This document shows positions 1 through 11,967 of a DNA stretch of 64,000 nucleotides, piece after piece. The position numbers were made by a program, and so were the translations under genes. The DNA lies in the NCBI RefSeq assembly GCF_032884065.1, contig NC_088873.1, positions 31,175,727 to 31,239,726 of the forward strand, written 5' to 3'. The notes below the pieces were generated by a model. That model did no database searches. It had not been told where the DNA came from and saw only the letters and a list, made by a program, of their open reading frames with translations. Position 1 is the first letter of the stretch; each line of letters begins with the position of its first letter. This DNA is from Artemia franciscana. Its lineage: Eukaryota > Arthropoda > Branchiopoda > Anostraca > Artemiidae.

Positions 1-2240
1 GAGAGCTATTTGCTGGTTCAAAGTAATCAGAGGGCGAATGCCCCCCCCCCCCACTCCCTTCATTTCTCAAAGTATTTCCGATCAGAAATTTGATATAGCC
101 ATTTTGTTCAACGTAATTGAAAAGTCTGCAAATCATGTCTTTGAATATGAAAACCCCCCACAGCCCTCAGGATAAGATTTGTTTATGCCCTTGGGGCAAA
201 TAAGGTTTTTACAGGAAGCGTTGTCGTAGAAACTTCAGAAAGGGCCCATTCAATTGGAAATTGAGAGAACTAGTGCCTTTGTTATCAGTCGAAAGTTATC
301 GGAGGGAAAATGCCCCCCACCGCACTCATCATTTCCTAAAACACTTCAAATCAAGATTTTCAGATTGCCATTTTGTTCAACGTAGTTGAAAGTTCAGGAA
401 ACTATTTCTCTGGGGATGAAAAATCCCCGCAGCGTTCAGGGCAAGGATTGTAGGTTATGCACTGGGGCATAAAGGTTCTTATAGAAAGCGTGGTCATAGA
501 AACTTCGGAGGGGGCTCATTGGATTGGTAATCAGAAACTATAGTGCGCTTTTTAGGAGTCAAAGTGATCGGAGGGCAGCTACCCCCCCCCCACACACACA
601 CACACGTAGTATTTTCCCGAAAAACATCTAATGGAACTTTTGAGATAGTCATTTTTGTCAAAAAAGTCTAAATATCATATAACAAGTAAGTTATGCCCCT
701 TTGGCATTTAACGTTTTTATGGAAAGGATGGTTGTATAAACTCTAGAGGAGGCTGATTTGGTTGAAAATAGAAAATTCTAGTTCCCTTTTAAGAGTCAAA
801 AGTGATAGAGGGCAGCAAGCCCCCCTCCAAATAACCCCTACATGAAATAAATCTCTTTAAAATTCTGAGATAGTTATTTTTTTCAAAACAGTCCAAAGAA
901 CATAATAATGTCTCTAGGATTGACACAACCCCCCAGCGCCCTGGAGATAGGGTTGTAAGCTATATCATAAGGGCTTATAAAGTTTTTATGGAATGGGCGG
1001 TCGTACAATCTTCAGCTGGAGCTGATTTTATTTAAATTGGAAGTTATAGTGCCCCTATTAGGAGTCGAAGGCATTTGAGAGCAACCAGGAGCTTGTAGGA
1101 CCGCCCATTCCATAAAAACTTTTTAAGCCCTTATGATATAGCTTACAACCCTATCTCCAGGGCGCTGGGGGGTAGTGTCAATCCTAGAGACATTATTGTG
1201 TTCTTTGGACTCTTTTGAACAAAATAACTCTCCACGCTCATCGTTTCCCTTAAAACTTCCAATCAAAATTAAGAGATAACAATTGCGTTCATCAATGTTG
1301 AAGGGTCTAGAAATTATGTCTGTGAGGACGACCCCTCCCCTCCTACAGCTCTTCGGGCAAGGGTTATAAGTTATACCCTGGGGGCATATAAGGCACTTAT
1401 AGAAAGGGTGATCGTATATGCTTTGGAGGGGACTCATTGGATTGGTAATCAGAAGTTCAAGTGCCCTTTTTAAGAGTCAAAGTGATCAAAGTGCAGCTAC
1501 CCTCCCCCTCCCCCACACACTTACACAAGCCCGTCAATTATCCCGACGCATATCCAATAAATATTTTGAGACAGGCCTTTAATTCAAAATAGTCCAAAGA
1601 TCATATAACAAGGCTTTTGAGGTTGGTACGAGCCACCAGAGCCTAAGGGCGAGGGTTGTAAGTTATGCCTCTCGGGTATTTAAGGATCTTATAGAAGGAT
1701 GATTGTACAAACTTTAGAGGTGGCTCAATTAGTTGAAATTGGAAGTTCTAGTTCCCAGCTCATTTGGTTGAAATAGGCAAGTTTTAGTTCCCTTTTAAGG
1801 GTCAATAGTGATGGAGGTCAACTAGCCCCCTCCCCCAACTACCACTTTTTTCACTAAATGTATATGATTAAAATTGTGCGATACCAATTTGGTTTAAAAT
1901 AGTCCAAAGAACAATAACCCCCCAGAGCCCTGGGGCAAGTGTTTTAAGTTATAATGCTAGGGGCATATAAGTTTCTTATGAAATGGGTGGTCGTATTCAA
2001 TTCAGATTGATCTCATTGGATTTTAAATTGGAAGTTATAGTATCCTTTTTAAGAGGCAAAGTGTTTTGAGAGAACCCACCCCCACACGCCCATCATTTCC
2101 ATTACAAACATCCAAACACAGTTTTGAGACATTAATTTTTTAGCATTGTTGAAAAGTTCAGTAATTAGATATTTGGGGATCTCAACCTCCCCCCCCCTGA
2201 GGCCTTAGGGCAAGGGCTGAAAGTTGTGCAATTTGCTCAT
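1..2240. repeat. Tandem array of about 270-bp units (family A core)
   Basis: About eight to nine diverged units follow one another. Each carries the same landmarks: a C-run after GAGGGCA, a 'tttctcaaa' stretch, 'gatagccattttgttca', a short C-rich block after 'ctttggggatga', and a line reading roughly 'agttatgccctggggcat'. The same core occurs singly in the family A elements elsewhere (for example 10600-10840, 31430-31660, 53900-54130), so this is an expanded or older array of that family. No coding capacity was seen; the 104-aa minus frame at 1123-1437 is a by-product of the palindrome here. Confidence 0.8.
883..1222. repeat. Foldback inside the 270-bp array
   Basis: The stretch 883-1005 is repeated almost exactly in inverted orientation at 1098-1222, with a spacer of about 92 bp. 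Shared landmarks on opposite strands are 'aatgtctctaggattgacac', 'gccctggagatagggttgta' and 'tatggaatgggcggtcgta'. The arms are far more alike than neighbouring direct units, pointing to a recent inverted duplication. Confidence 0.85.
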
Positions 2241-2399
2241 TGTTTACATTTAGTATATGTTATTGAGAAGAGGTATGCATGTTTGACTTCTACTTTCCCA
2301 AAATACGAAGGACATTAAGATGAGTCTTTCAAGGAATGTTGAGGAATGTTTGGAATTACATCATAACATGTTATATGTATATGGATTGTCAAAAGGTTG

Positions 2400-4420
2400 T
2401 CCCTCAGGAATGACCGAAAAGACAATATTTGCACGCTAGTCCTACTACTACAACTACTGCTGCTTCAACTGCTACCAAAAGCACTATTACTACTAGCACT
2501 ACTATCACCAAGTACTATTAAGGCTAAGGCTAAAATTATATCTGAGGAAACTTTGAGCGGAAATTTGAACTAAATCAAAACATACTGTGGGTACACAGAT
2601 TGCTGATATGGACGTATCAGCAATATTTTTGGAATGGCTTACCATACCAAGAGGAAATTTCAGGGGCATCATGTTACTACTGTTTTTAATGCTGCTGCTA
2701 CTACTGTTACTCTAATAAATATACACTATTACTGCTACTACTGTTCCTACAACTACCACTACCAAGATACGAGTACAATTAAGGCTACATGTATGAGGGT
2801 GAACTTTTGACAGAATATTGAAGGGGAATTTAAACTAAATCAAAAAGCCCTATATGTATGTAGGTTGTCAGAAGGGCGTATCTTAAGAGCTAATTTGGGT
2901 ATTAAGTTGAATATTTCAGAGAATACTTAAAGGGGAAGATCAATTGACAAAAAAGAAATATACGCTTGTCACTACTAACACTCATACCAGTGCTACTTTT
3001 TCTCATGCTACTACTGCTACTAAACTATTCAATCTACTACTTTAATTACAACAGCTTGTAAATTTTAGAGTATTAAGGTCAAAAGGGTGTCAAAACGGCA
3101 CATCAACAATGTTTTTGGAACGGCTTAACGGGTCAAGGTAAAACTTCTGGGGCATCATGAAAGCGGTGTTCAACTGACCAAAAGGCATTATACATATGGT
3201 ACTACCTCTAATAATATTGTTGCTGCTACTGCTACTGCTACTGCCAATACAACACTAACACTGTAACTACTTTTACTATCATCGAAACTACTGTGATTAT
3301 AGTACTTTTAAGGCTATGTCTATTAAGGTAAAATTTGAGAAAATATTGATGGCAATTCGAACTAACAAAAGAGACTATGTGCATTTAGATTTTCAATAAA
3401 ACGTATCTTAAGAATTGGCTTGTGTATTAAGTTGGAACTCTCAGAGAATACTTAAAGGGGATGATCAATTGTCCAAAAGGCAATAGTGCTTAATATTACT
3501 ACTACTACTGCTACTATAAAATTTACTAGTTCTAATAGTGCTGTTATTATTGCTCCAATTGCTATTACAACTATGCCTAAGGGTATGAAGAGGAAATTTT
3601 CAGAGACTATTTCTGAAAATTGCTGCTGTACGGATGACAACCTGTCATCTGTATGCAGATTGAATCAACATCAGGGATGTTGAACTAACCAAAAGACAAT
3701 ATTTGCATCATAATACTACTGTTTCTACTCTTACAACTACTACTACTGCTACTATTATTATCATTGCTACTACTACTACTGCTACCAAAGCTAAGACTAC
3801 TAGGATTAACTCTACTCCTGCTGCTATTACTATAACTACTGGTGCTACTAATACTACTAATAAATCTAAGGTATTAAGGCGAAAATTTTGGGCATTATTG
3901 TAACTGTATTGAAATAAATTGAAACACACTATGCTCACATAGGTTGTCGAAAGCTTCAGGACCGGTTGATGATGCTAAGTTAAAATTGCGTCATGTATTG
4001 AAGGGCATGTTGAAAAAACGTGCTATGTGCATGCTGTTAATAATTGTACTACTGCTACTACAACTATTGCAGCTACACAAGCTAAGGGTATTAAGGTGAA
4101 GCTTTCGAGGAATATTTAGGCAGATACTGAACTAAATCAAAATTAATTATGATCATGTAGATTGTCAATAAGGTGACAAAGCAATATCACAATAACAGCT
4201 TACATTATTAAGCTAGACCTTTCAGGGTAAGTTGTGACAGATTTGAACTAGCGAGAAGACACTATGTGTATACTTTTGATATTATTTCTACGGTTACTGT
4301 GATTACTGACACTTAAGGGTATTAAGTTGAAACATTTAGGGGGAATTTCAATTAAATGAAAAAACTATACTCATGCAAATATTTAAAGGGCATATAAGCA
4401 ATATCATAGGCAGCGCTGCT
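2400..4420. repeat. Degenerate ACT-rich tandem repeat array
   Basis: Blocks of (ACT)n/(CTA)n-like trinucleotides alternate with a semi-conserved spacer containing 'aaggctaag', 'gaggaaactttgagcg', 'atttgaactaaatcaaaa' and 'gtagattgtcaaaag'. The block-plus-spacer unit recurs every 300-450 bp across about 2 kb. Short frames on both strands (Thr-rich one way, Val/Ile-rich the other) are trinucleotide artefacts. Confidence 0.7.
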
Positions 4421-4439
4421 CTATCATAGCAACTAATAT

Positions 4440-4600
4440 CACTGATATTTTAAAGTAGCTAATTTGGTTGGAAATTCAAAGCTCTAGTACCCTTTTCAAG
4501 AGTCAAAAGTGATTGGAGGGCAATCAGCCCTCCTCTTTAGCTCATAATTTTATAAGAACTTCCAATCAAAATTTAAGATAGCTATTTTGTTCAGCATAGC
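4440..4600 (+). repeat. Family A core fragment
   Basis: A single diverged core unit resembling those at 1-2240: 'ctagtacccttttcaagagtcaaaag', then 'attggagggcaa', then 'gatagctattttgttcagc'. (The first motif is split here as ctagtaccc + ttttcaagag.) Non-coding. Confidence 0.6.
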
Positions 4601-4860
4601 TGTCTAAGAGAGTAGACAGATTTTTTGGCGAATGGTATCAAGTTTTCTATTTCAGGTCAACTAAAGTAGGCATGAAACTAAATTAAACACTACTTTTTGT
4701 GTCTAGATTTTTAAAAGGATGTATGTTGTTAAAATTGCTGAAAATTTTTCTCCAGCATACAAATAGCAGGCCAGACTATAAGTCTTAAGAAAATGAAAAT
4801 ATTTTAACTCTTGTTTTCTTTTCCCCTGAAAAGTCTAAATCAATATAAAACGAACAGAAG

Positions 4861-5474
4861 TTAATTAAAAAAACTTTTTCTGCAAAATAAGTTTTTCAAA
4901 GAAAAGTTAAGAACTCCACCAAAAATGAGCAAAAATAAAATAAAATTAGCTACTAAGGCTAAAACTACCGCAAGTAAGCATCGATAAATAAATGAAACCA
5001 AAACGAACAGAAATTACAATTACTAACCGAGTCAAACTCAAAAAGATCAGAAATTAACATGAGTAGCACTCAAAACCACTCTGCCTTCTCAAGGCCATGC
5101 TTCTATAACTTTAATAAATCAAATATTATTAACATTTTGATTAATGAATATCAGTATATGTATATTAAAATTACAATAAACATTCAATAGTATTTTTTCC
5201 AGTAAAGTTCAAATAATTATGTTCTAGCTTTGGGAAGGCATGGGGGGTTTTGAGGGCTACTCATATTAATTTCTGCTCTTTTTGAGTTTGAATCGGTTAT
5301 TTATTGTAATTTCTGTTTGTTTTGGGTTTTATTTATTTATCGATGCAGACATCTGGTAGTTTTACGCTTGGTAGATTATTTGACTTTATTTTTGCTCATT
5401 TTTCGTTAAATAGAGTTCTTTACTTTTCTTTGAAAAACTTATTTCGTGGAAAAAGCTTTTCTTTTTAATTAATT
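4861..5474. mobile_element. Foldback / MITE-like element
   Basis: The left arm (about 4861-5100) and right arm (about 5230-5474) are long inverted repeats. Both carry, on opposite strands, 'ttaattaaaaa' at the tip, 'agtttttcaaagaaaagt', 'aaatgagcaaaaataaa', 'atcgataaataaatgaa' and a stretch ending in 'ccttc' near the centre. The AT-rich middle (5100-5230) is unique. There is no transposase frame, so it would be non-autonomous. The arm sequence is related to the terminal part of family A. The exact target duplication is unclear because the flank is itself TTAA-rich. Confidence 0.75.
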
Positions 5475-5496
5475 ATAGTCAAAGGAGGATACTTAC

Positions 5497-5700
5497 ATTC
5501 CTAAAAAGATGTATCAGATCTCGATAAAACTCTCTACCTGAGAAGCGCTTGTGGAATAGCTCGAACATGCTACTCAAAACTAGAAATCCATCATTAAGAG
5601 CCTTTGGTCCAAGATTTTTAGTCAAATACCAACAAGGTAATCCTCGTCGCGTTTTCGATTGATCCATGTAATCGTCCATAATGAGGTAATATGATTGCAT
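5497..5700 (-). CDS. FDPS: Farnesyl diphosphate synthase, fourth coding exon in window (DDxxD exon)
   Basis: This 68-codon exon carries the first Asp-rich motif, DDYMD, which in prenyl synthases binds Mg2+ and the allylic diphosphate. It is followed by TRRGLPCWY, the conserved RRGxPCWY block after the motif. The rest (PKALNDGFL, FYRDLIHLF) fits the family. The enzyme condenses dimethylallyl and geranyl diphosphate with isopentenyl diphosphate to make farnesyl diphosphate in the mevalonate pathway. On the minus strand the exon follows an acceptor ending TTTACAG and stops at the donor GTAAGT. Both borders are phase 0, so it continues from IEM at 22832 to give IEMMQSYYL, matching the usual IEWLQAFFL. 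Residues here correspond to about 124-191. The second Asp-rich motif and C-terminus are not in the window. Confidence 0.93.
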
Positions 5701-5759
5701 CTGTAAATAAAAACTATACATTGTACATTATTAGGAACATACAGGTGTATTACTTTAAC

Positions 5760-5990
5760 TTTTTACAATAATGAACGGGCCTCGTTCATTTTTACACTGA
5801 ATCAGGACTTAGTTAGTTCGATTTCGCACTGAACAAAGCCTTGACTCTTTTTTGTATTTATTCTGATGGTGCTCATTTTTGAACTGGATCACTGAGATCT
5901 TGCGCTTTGAAGTTGCCTAGGTTTTCATCAAGTCAGTCAACAGCTTTGACTTAGCTCATGTTTGCACCAATATTGAGAATCTTTGCATAG
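5760..5990 (-). repeat. Fragment of the 42-43 kb minisatellite family, inverted
   Basis: Phrases such as 'acactgaatcaggacttag' and 'gcactgaacaaagccttgac' are the reverse complement of the 'cctgattcggtgcaaaa' units at 42335-43350. Non-coding; weak but repeated similarity. Confidence 0.5.
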
Positions 5991-6112
5991 TTCCTTTTTA
6001 AAAACGTGTGCAACCTTTTCTTTAGAAACGGGTGAGCTAGGGGTAATATAGATCCCCTTAGTGCCGATTATTGAAATCAGGCAGACATTCAACTTTTAAT
6101 CCAACTGGAAAA

Positions 6113-6430
6113 GCCTTTCAAACAGTTCGTGGTAATGAACTATAAGTGAGTTGCGACCCAATAGTAAACGAAACTCTAAAAAACTAAATTTTGAAACCAA
6201 ATTGCAGGGCAACTAATTGGAGGACAACTAGGCCCCTCTCCCATGCTCATTTATCTAAAAAAATTGGAGGTAGGTGTTACGGTAAATTGATTAAAAACTT
6301 TCCGAAAAAGAAATTTTCTAAAGAAAAGTAAACGCCATATTAAACTTAAGATCAGAAGAAATAGAAATCTACAATTAGCCTACTCAAACTCAAAACGACC
6401 AGAAATTACTATTAAAGAATAAATGAAACC
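6113..6430 (+). repeat. Short degenerate family A copy
   Basis: Starts with the family A head 'tcaaacagttcgtggtaa', continues with 'gcgacccaatagtaaacg' and a shortened core ('ggaggacaactaggcccc'), and ends in the 'aaagaaaagtaaacgccata' tail. Roughly one sixth the length of full copies. It directly abuts the 3' end of the LINE at 6487. Confidence 0.7.
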
Positions 6431-6486
6431 CAAAACGGAGAGCAATTAAATAAACAATCATAGCAAAAAAACATACGACCTTTACC

Positions 6487-9384
6487 TTAGACCCTAGATC
6501 CTCCTGAGTCATCGATGGCGCATAGGGCGTCGACAAAGTCTCTCCATTCATCACGAAGCTGTGCGGCTGCAGTGATATCTTCCCATTGCGGAGTGAGGGA
6601 AATTTTTGCCTTTTTTAGGTCCCGATCATACTGCCTCCGCAGTGTGTGTTTTGGTCGGTCTTGTCTTCGTCTTCCTTCAGGCTGCCATTGATACACTCTT
6701 GAGGGAAGTCTGTCTTTGGGCATGCGTAGAACATGACCCAAATATGTCCATCTTCGTTTCTTCAAAACTTCGGTCACTATGGGCTGGTTTGTTTTCAGCC
6801 GGATTTCCCTATTGGTGATTTTCTGATGCCAACTGATTTTGATGATCCTCCGAAGGCAAATGTTTTCGAATCCAAGGATACGTTTCTCAAGTTGTTGGTT
6901 GAGTTTCCAACATTCAGTGGCGTACATCAATATAGACAACATATTGCTGTTGAACAGGCGCAATTTTAAACGAAGTAAGTATTTGTTGCTTCTCCAAATT
7001 GGTGTTAGTCTGTTGAAGGCGCCTGATGCTTGTCCAATCCTTCTCTTGATTTCAAATGTTACATCGCCAGTATTTTCTATCCAGCTTCCTAAGTATTTAA
7101 ATTCAGATTTATCGGAGCATTGAAGAGTTAGGGGGGAGCCAGATGTGGACATACTTTTTGATTTATCAACGTTGATCGACAATCCGACCTCTAGGGCTTT
7201 TTCTGAGATTTCATCAAATAGCAGCTGTAATCGATCTTTGGCGGCTTCTAGTAGTACTATATCATCTGCAAAGTCAAGATCTGCGAGTTGTTTGTTCTTG
7301 ACGTTTACTCCGTAAACTGTCTGAGTACGTACTCCATAACTATTGTAAATAAAAGTGGTGATAATACACATCCTTGCTTGACACCAGTCATGATTTTGAA
7401 GTGTCTTTTCACTCCGTTTTCTGTTCGAACACAGCATTCTGTTTCTTCGTACAGGGCGATAATCAGTTCTACTATCTTGGGGGGTATTCCATAGTATTTG
7501 AGCATTTTCCTTAAGATTTCTCGGTCATCCGAGTCAAAGGCCTTTTCTAGGTCAATGAAAAGAAGATATAGCTTTTTATCCCATTCCTTTGAGTCGTCAA
7601 CCAGCATTCTCAGTGTGAAAATTAGGTCTGCACATGATCTTCCAGGTCGGAAGCCGTGTTGTTAATTACGAAGATTTTGGTCCAGTTTCTGCTGTAGGCG
7701 TTGTAATATAATAATTGACAAAAGTTTACTAGGTATCGACATTATGTTAATACCTCTCCAGTTGCCACAAACAAGCGCATCGCCTTTTTTGAAGAGCCTA
7801 ATAATGGTTCCTTTCGTCCAGTCACTGGGCACTTTCTGTTCACTCCATATCTGAGTTAGTAGCTAAACCCAAACTGTCATGCAGTCGTGGACTGAAGTTT
7901 TCAGCATCTCAGATGTAATGCCATCTACTCCTGGCATTCTTCCGTTCCTTAGCTTTCTGACAGTGGCTAGGATTTCTTCTGGAGACGGTGGATCTTCATT
8001 TACATTAAGAATCATAAATGGAGTGTCAGGAATTAGATCTTGGTCATTTATTCTCGGTCTATTTAGTAGGTTCTCGAAGTGGGTTGCCCACCTCTCGTCA
8101 ATCATCAAAGGGTCTGTCAAAAGGGCTCCATTCTCGTCCTTTACTAGATTAGTCCTGTTAGGTTTGACTCCAATCATCTCATTGGTTAATCTATAGACTG
8201 TTTTCGAATCTCCCTTCTTTGCTGCTTCTTCCGCCAAAGCTGCTTTCTGTTCAATAAATTGCCTCTTGTCGGTCCGGGCACTCTTCTTTACTTGTTTGTC
8301 TATTTCTCTATATGAGCCTTGCAGAACAATTAATTCAGATGCGTCTGAGGCCACCAGAATGGAAAGTTTGGCTGATTTTCTTGCATCAATTAGTTTCCAG
8401 GTTCGTTCGGAAATCCATCTTTCTTTCTTTTTCTTCTTATAGCCTAATTTCTCCTCTGCAACTTCTCTGTACGTGGTTTTAAGTTTCTCCCACATGCGTT
8501 CGACATCAGCCCTTGGTTCTACTTCCGATTGCAGGGCTTCAAATCTATTTGAAAGTTCTAATTGGAACATCCGTGCTGTTTCCTTGTCGTTCAGTTTCTC
8601 AACGTTGAAGGTGATCAATTTGATTGCACGTGCGGCCATCTGGTGAAGTCCATGTATATTTGTGAATGGTCTTGTGTTGAAACCATGTACCTCCTATGAC
8701 AAGGTCGTTGTTCAGGGCAAAGTCGACAAGTAGCATTCCGTTTTCGTTCATATCACCTATTCCATGTTGTCCCATGACTTCAGGACAGTAATTGTGACAA
8801 GATCCTACTTTCGCATTGAGATCACCTACGAGACATATGATATCGTGTCTAGGAATTTCTGCAACAACACTTTGTAGTGTTTCATAAAAGTTGTCTTTCT
8901 CTATTTCATCCGCTTCGTTAGTTGGTGCATAGCAGGCAACGATTGAGAGTTTTCCATGAGCTGACCAAAATCGTGTGTAAATAATTCTTTCGTTTACAGG
9001 TGTCCATTTTAGCATCGCTCGCCTAGCTGCGGGTGACATCAGTACACCCACACCTGCTTGGCGTCTGTTTTCATGTCCGCTGTATGTGAGGACGTGGCCA
9101 TCTTGTAGGGGTTCCATCCCGCTACCAAGCCATCTAGTTTCACTAATGGCTGTTATGTCTATATTGTACCGTATCACTTCTTTCAGTATCTGTTCAGTCT
9201 TTTAGATCTGGCTCATCGTTCTCAAATTCCAAAATCCGAGCTTCAGTTGTTGCTTTGTAGTCAAAAATCGGGTCCGGGGGCATGCTGAGGTTGTTAGGGA
9301 AGTAGTAGTCATATCCGAGGCTAAAGTCGACGATTCAGTTGCTGATTTCTTTTTGCAGGGACAGGTAGCAAGCCTAGCGCCCAA
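6487..9384 (-). pseudogene. Decayed RTE-type LINE retrotransposon (endonuclease + reverse transcriptase)
   Basis: Read 9384 to 6487 on the minus strand, the parts of one RTE-clade polyprotein follow in order. LGFWNLRTM starts the AP endonuclease. Then come ISETRWLG, VGDLNAKVG and NQIDH (endonuclease, 9177-8599). Next is the linker with GRMPGVDGI (8639-7863), the reverse transcriptase with FIDLEKAFD (motif A), TGVKQGCVLSP (motif B) and FADDIVLL (catalytic motif C), and last the C-terminal RRWTYLGHVLRM region. It is inactive. A frameshift follows RTM near 9200. A deletion of some tens of codons fuses NQIDH to a later frame near 8620, removing the SDH part of the endonuclease. There are in-frame stops at 7863-7865 and near 7665, and a frameshift near 7325. 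It sits in the long FPPS intron in the same orientation as the gene. Confidence 0.92.
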
Positions 9385-10009
9385 CCCTCTTCCTTTCGCA
9401 ACCGGACTTGGGACCGGCTATGGTGGAATTAATACAACAGTATGGAATTAATCAATACGACAGGTAGTAATATAAATGAATAAATAAATCTTAAAACGTG
9501 TAATGCTTAAGTTGAATATGCAAATCAAGCTTAAAACAACAAAAAATATTTGGCCATTGAAGTAAGAATGATACCCAAAATGAACAGAAATTAAATAAAC
9601 AATCATAGCAAACAAAGATGAATAGGTGCTAATTTGAATGAGTGAATGAATCTTAAAACCAGTAAAACTTAAATTCAATATGCAAATTAAGCTTTTAAAG
9701 AAGAAAAATCTCTACAAACAAGAGTTTGGGCCTTGCCTCCTTCTCTCATTGTAAAAGTGTGAAACCTACTGCGTCTTTGGTGCTTTACTGAAAACTATAT
9801 GTGTCTTGAACAGCCTTGGAAAATACAAATAAAATCAAACCGAACGCTTGATATGAAGTGACATTAATTGTTGAAAGATCGTCAGTTGAAGATTTTATTT
9901 CAGTGTAATTTTATCTTCGTTTTCAATGCTGCAATAACTGGAAAAGAAAATACTTGTAATATAATTCGTTTTCCGTGAAGCGCCAATGATGCAGTAGGCT
10001 TTAGACTTT

Positions 10010-10171
10010 TCAAACAGTTCGTGGTAACGAATTGTAGTAAGGAGCGACCCGGGTCAATAGTAAACGAAAGTCATAGAATCTTAACGAAAATCGCACTATT
10101 GCATTCAGCGTATTAGAGAACCCTATTGCGAAAATTTCAAGCTCCTATCTACAAAAATGTAGAATTTCGTG
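10010..10171 (+). repeat. Family A head, truncated copy
   Basis: Contains the terminal hairpin in slightly altered form (CAGTTCGT..ACGAATTG), then 'aaggagcgacccgg', then jumps to the 'cctatctacaaaaatgta' part. It is cut off by the start of the next copy at 10172, giving two heads in a row. Confidence 0.8.
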
Positions 10172-11123
10172 TCAAACAGTTCGTGGTAACGAACTGTAGT
10201 GAGGAGCGACCCGGCTCAATAGTAAACGTAACTCTAAAAAATGGAATTTCGATGCTGAAAGATACATCAAAAGAATCAGATTTTCATGCTGATTTTAAAT
10301 GTATAAGTTTCATCAAATTTAGTCTTGTCACCAAAAGCTAAGAGCCTGAGAAAATTTGCCTCATTTTGGAAAATAGGGGGAAACCCCCTCAAAAGTCATA
10401 AAATCTTAATGAAAATCACACCATCGCATTCAGCGTATCAGAAAACCCTATAGCAAAAATTTCAAGCTCCTATCTACAAAAATGTGGAATTTCGTATTTT
10501 TTGCCAGAAGACAGATCACGGGTGCGTGTTTATTGGTTTTTTGTTTTCTTTTTTTCCCAGGGGTCATCGTATCGATCAAGTGGTCCTAGAATGTCGCAAG
10601 AGGACTCATTCTAACGGAAATGAAAAGTTCTAGTGCCCTTTTTAAGTGACCCAAAAAATTGGAGGACACCTAGGCCCCCTCCCACGCTCATTTTTTTTCT
10701 CAAAGTCAACGGAACAAAATTTCGAGCTAGCTATTTTGTTTTGCATAGTGAAAAACCATAATAACTATGTCTTTGGGGATGACTTACTCCCCCACAGTCC
10801 CTGGGGGAGGGGCTGCAAGTTACAAAACATTGACCAGTGTTTACATACAGTAATGGCTATTGGGCAGCGTACAGACGTTTTCAGTGGAATTTTTTGGTTT
10901 GGGGTGGGGTTGAGGGGAGAGGGCTATGTGGGAGGATCTTTTCTTGGAGGAATATGTCATGGGGGAAGAGAAATTCAATAAAAAGGGTGCTGGATTTTCT
11001 AGCATTACTATAAAAAATACAATGAAAAAATACACATGAAAAAGTTTTTTCAATTGACAGTAAGGAATAAAATTAAAACTTAAAACGAACAGAGATTATT
11101 ACGCATATGAGGGGTTCTAAAAA

Positions 11124-11185
11124 TACTTTAGCATAAAGAGCGAGGTATAGGAGAAGATAGATACCTCGCTCTTTATGCTAAAGTA
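11124..11185. repeat. Perfect short inverted repeat
   Basis: A 24-bp arm running from 'actttagcataaa' to 'gcgaggtat' faces its exact reverse complement across a 12-bp spacer. In other family A copies the second half of this motif ('tacctcgctctttacgc') is present without such a close inverted partner, so a small inversion or duplication happened in this copy. Confidence 0.8.
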
Positions 11186-11624
11186 TTTTAGTATTTTAAA
11201 CTATTTATTCTACGGCCTTTCTGATTCAGGGGTTGTTCTTCAAGAATTGGGACAAAACTTAAGATGTAATGTAAAGAGCGAGGTATTAAAGAGGGGACAA
11301 ACCCCCTCATATACATAATAAAAATATAAGAATATAAAAGTTTGTTACGTATTTTAATTCTTAAGTTACGTATATTTTTTACTAGTAAAAACATTCGTTA
11401 AAAATTAAAAGTTTTAGTTGCCTTTTTAAGTAACCGAAAAATGGGAGGGCAACAGGGCTCCTTCCCCACCCCTTATTTCTCAAAATTGTCTGATCATAAC
11501 TAAGAGAAAGCCATTTAGCCAAAAATTCATTTTTCAAAATTCATTTTGCAAATTTCATTTTAATAATTTATTTCCGGAGAGCCAAAAACAAACATGCATT
11601 AATTCAAAAACGTTCAGAAATTAA

Positions 11625-11927
11625 ATAAAAAAAACTAGTTTTTTTTAACTGAAAGTAAGGAGCGACATTAAAACTTAAAACAAACAGAAATTACTCCGTA
11701 TACGAAATGGGTTGTCCCCTCCGCAATCCCTCGCTCTTTACGCTAAAGTTTGACTCTTTGCCACAGTTCTACTTTTTAAAATAATTAAAAACTTTAGCAT
11801 AAAGAGCGAGGGATTGCGGAGGGGACAACCCATTTCATATACGGAGTAATTTCTGTTCGTTTTAAGTTTTAATGTCGCTCCTTACTTTCAGTTAAAAAAA
11901 CTAGTTTTTTTTTATTTAATTTTTTGC
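11625..11927. repeat. Family A terminal foldback palindrome, copy 1
   Basis: Arms of about 120 bp: left 11637-11752 and right 11797-11917. They share, inverted, 'actgaaagtaaggagcgaca', 'ttaaaacttaaaac', 'attactccgtata', 'gggttgtcccctccgc' and 'ctctttacgctaaagtt'. The spacer is about 45 bp. A transcript would fold into a long near-perfect hairpin. Equivalent palindromes lie at 32045-32335 and 55190-55460. Confidence 0.9.
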
Positions 11928-11928
11928 C

Positions 11929-11967
11929 AGAAGACAGATCACGGGTGCGTGTTTTTTTGGTTTTTTA
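11929..11967 (+). repeat. Truncated family A copy, left part, split by family B
   Basis: Resumes family A at the internal 'tttttgccagaagacagatc' segment and stops in the T-rich tract, where the family B element begins. The other half continues at 14172 with 'ttttcccaggggtcatcg', exactly as in the uninterrupted copy at 10540-10570. Confidence 0.8.

Larger units (their letters stand above)
10172..11928 (+). mobile_element. Family A repeat element, near full length
   Basis: Starts TCAAACAGTTCGTGGTAACG, where CAGTTCGT/ACGAACTG forms an 8-bp hairpin with a GGTA loop, and ends after a long palindrome whose outer border is 'ccttactttcagtt'. In between are a T-rich tract near 10540, the core unit with 'ttggaggacacctaggcccc' (10660), and a second core near 11430. 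Full copies elsewhere (16362, 30987, 53476) show the same order. No protein frame was found, so it is non-autonomous. Read on the minus strand the hairpin would sit at the 3' end, as in Helitron-like elements, but I see no canonical CTRR end. Confidence 0.8.

Noticed and set aside
3452-3938. Hydrophobic Val/Ile-rich small proteins, membrane-like
   Set aside because: Antisense reading of ACT trinucleotide blocks; no splice borders or conservation.
6606-7494. Plus-strand frames of 68-94 aa
   Set aside because: Shadows of the minus-strand RTE reverse transcriptase.
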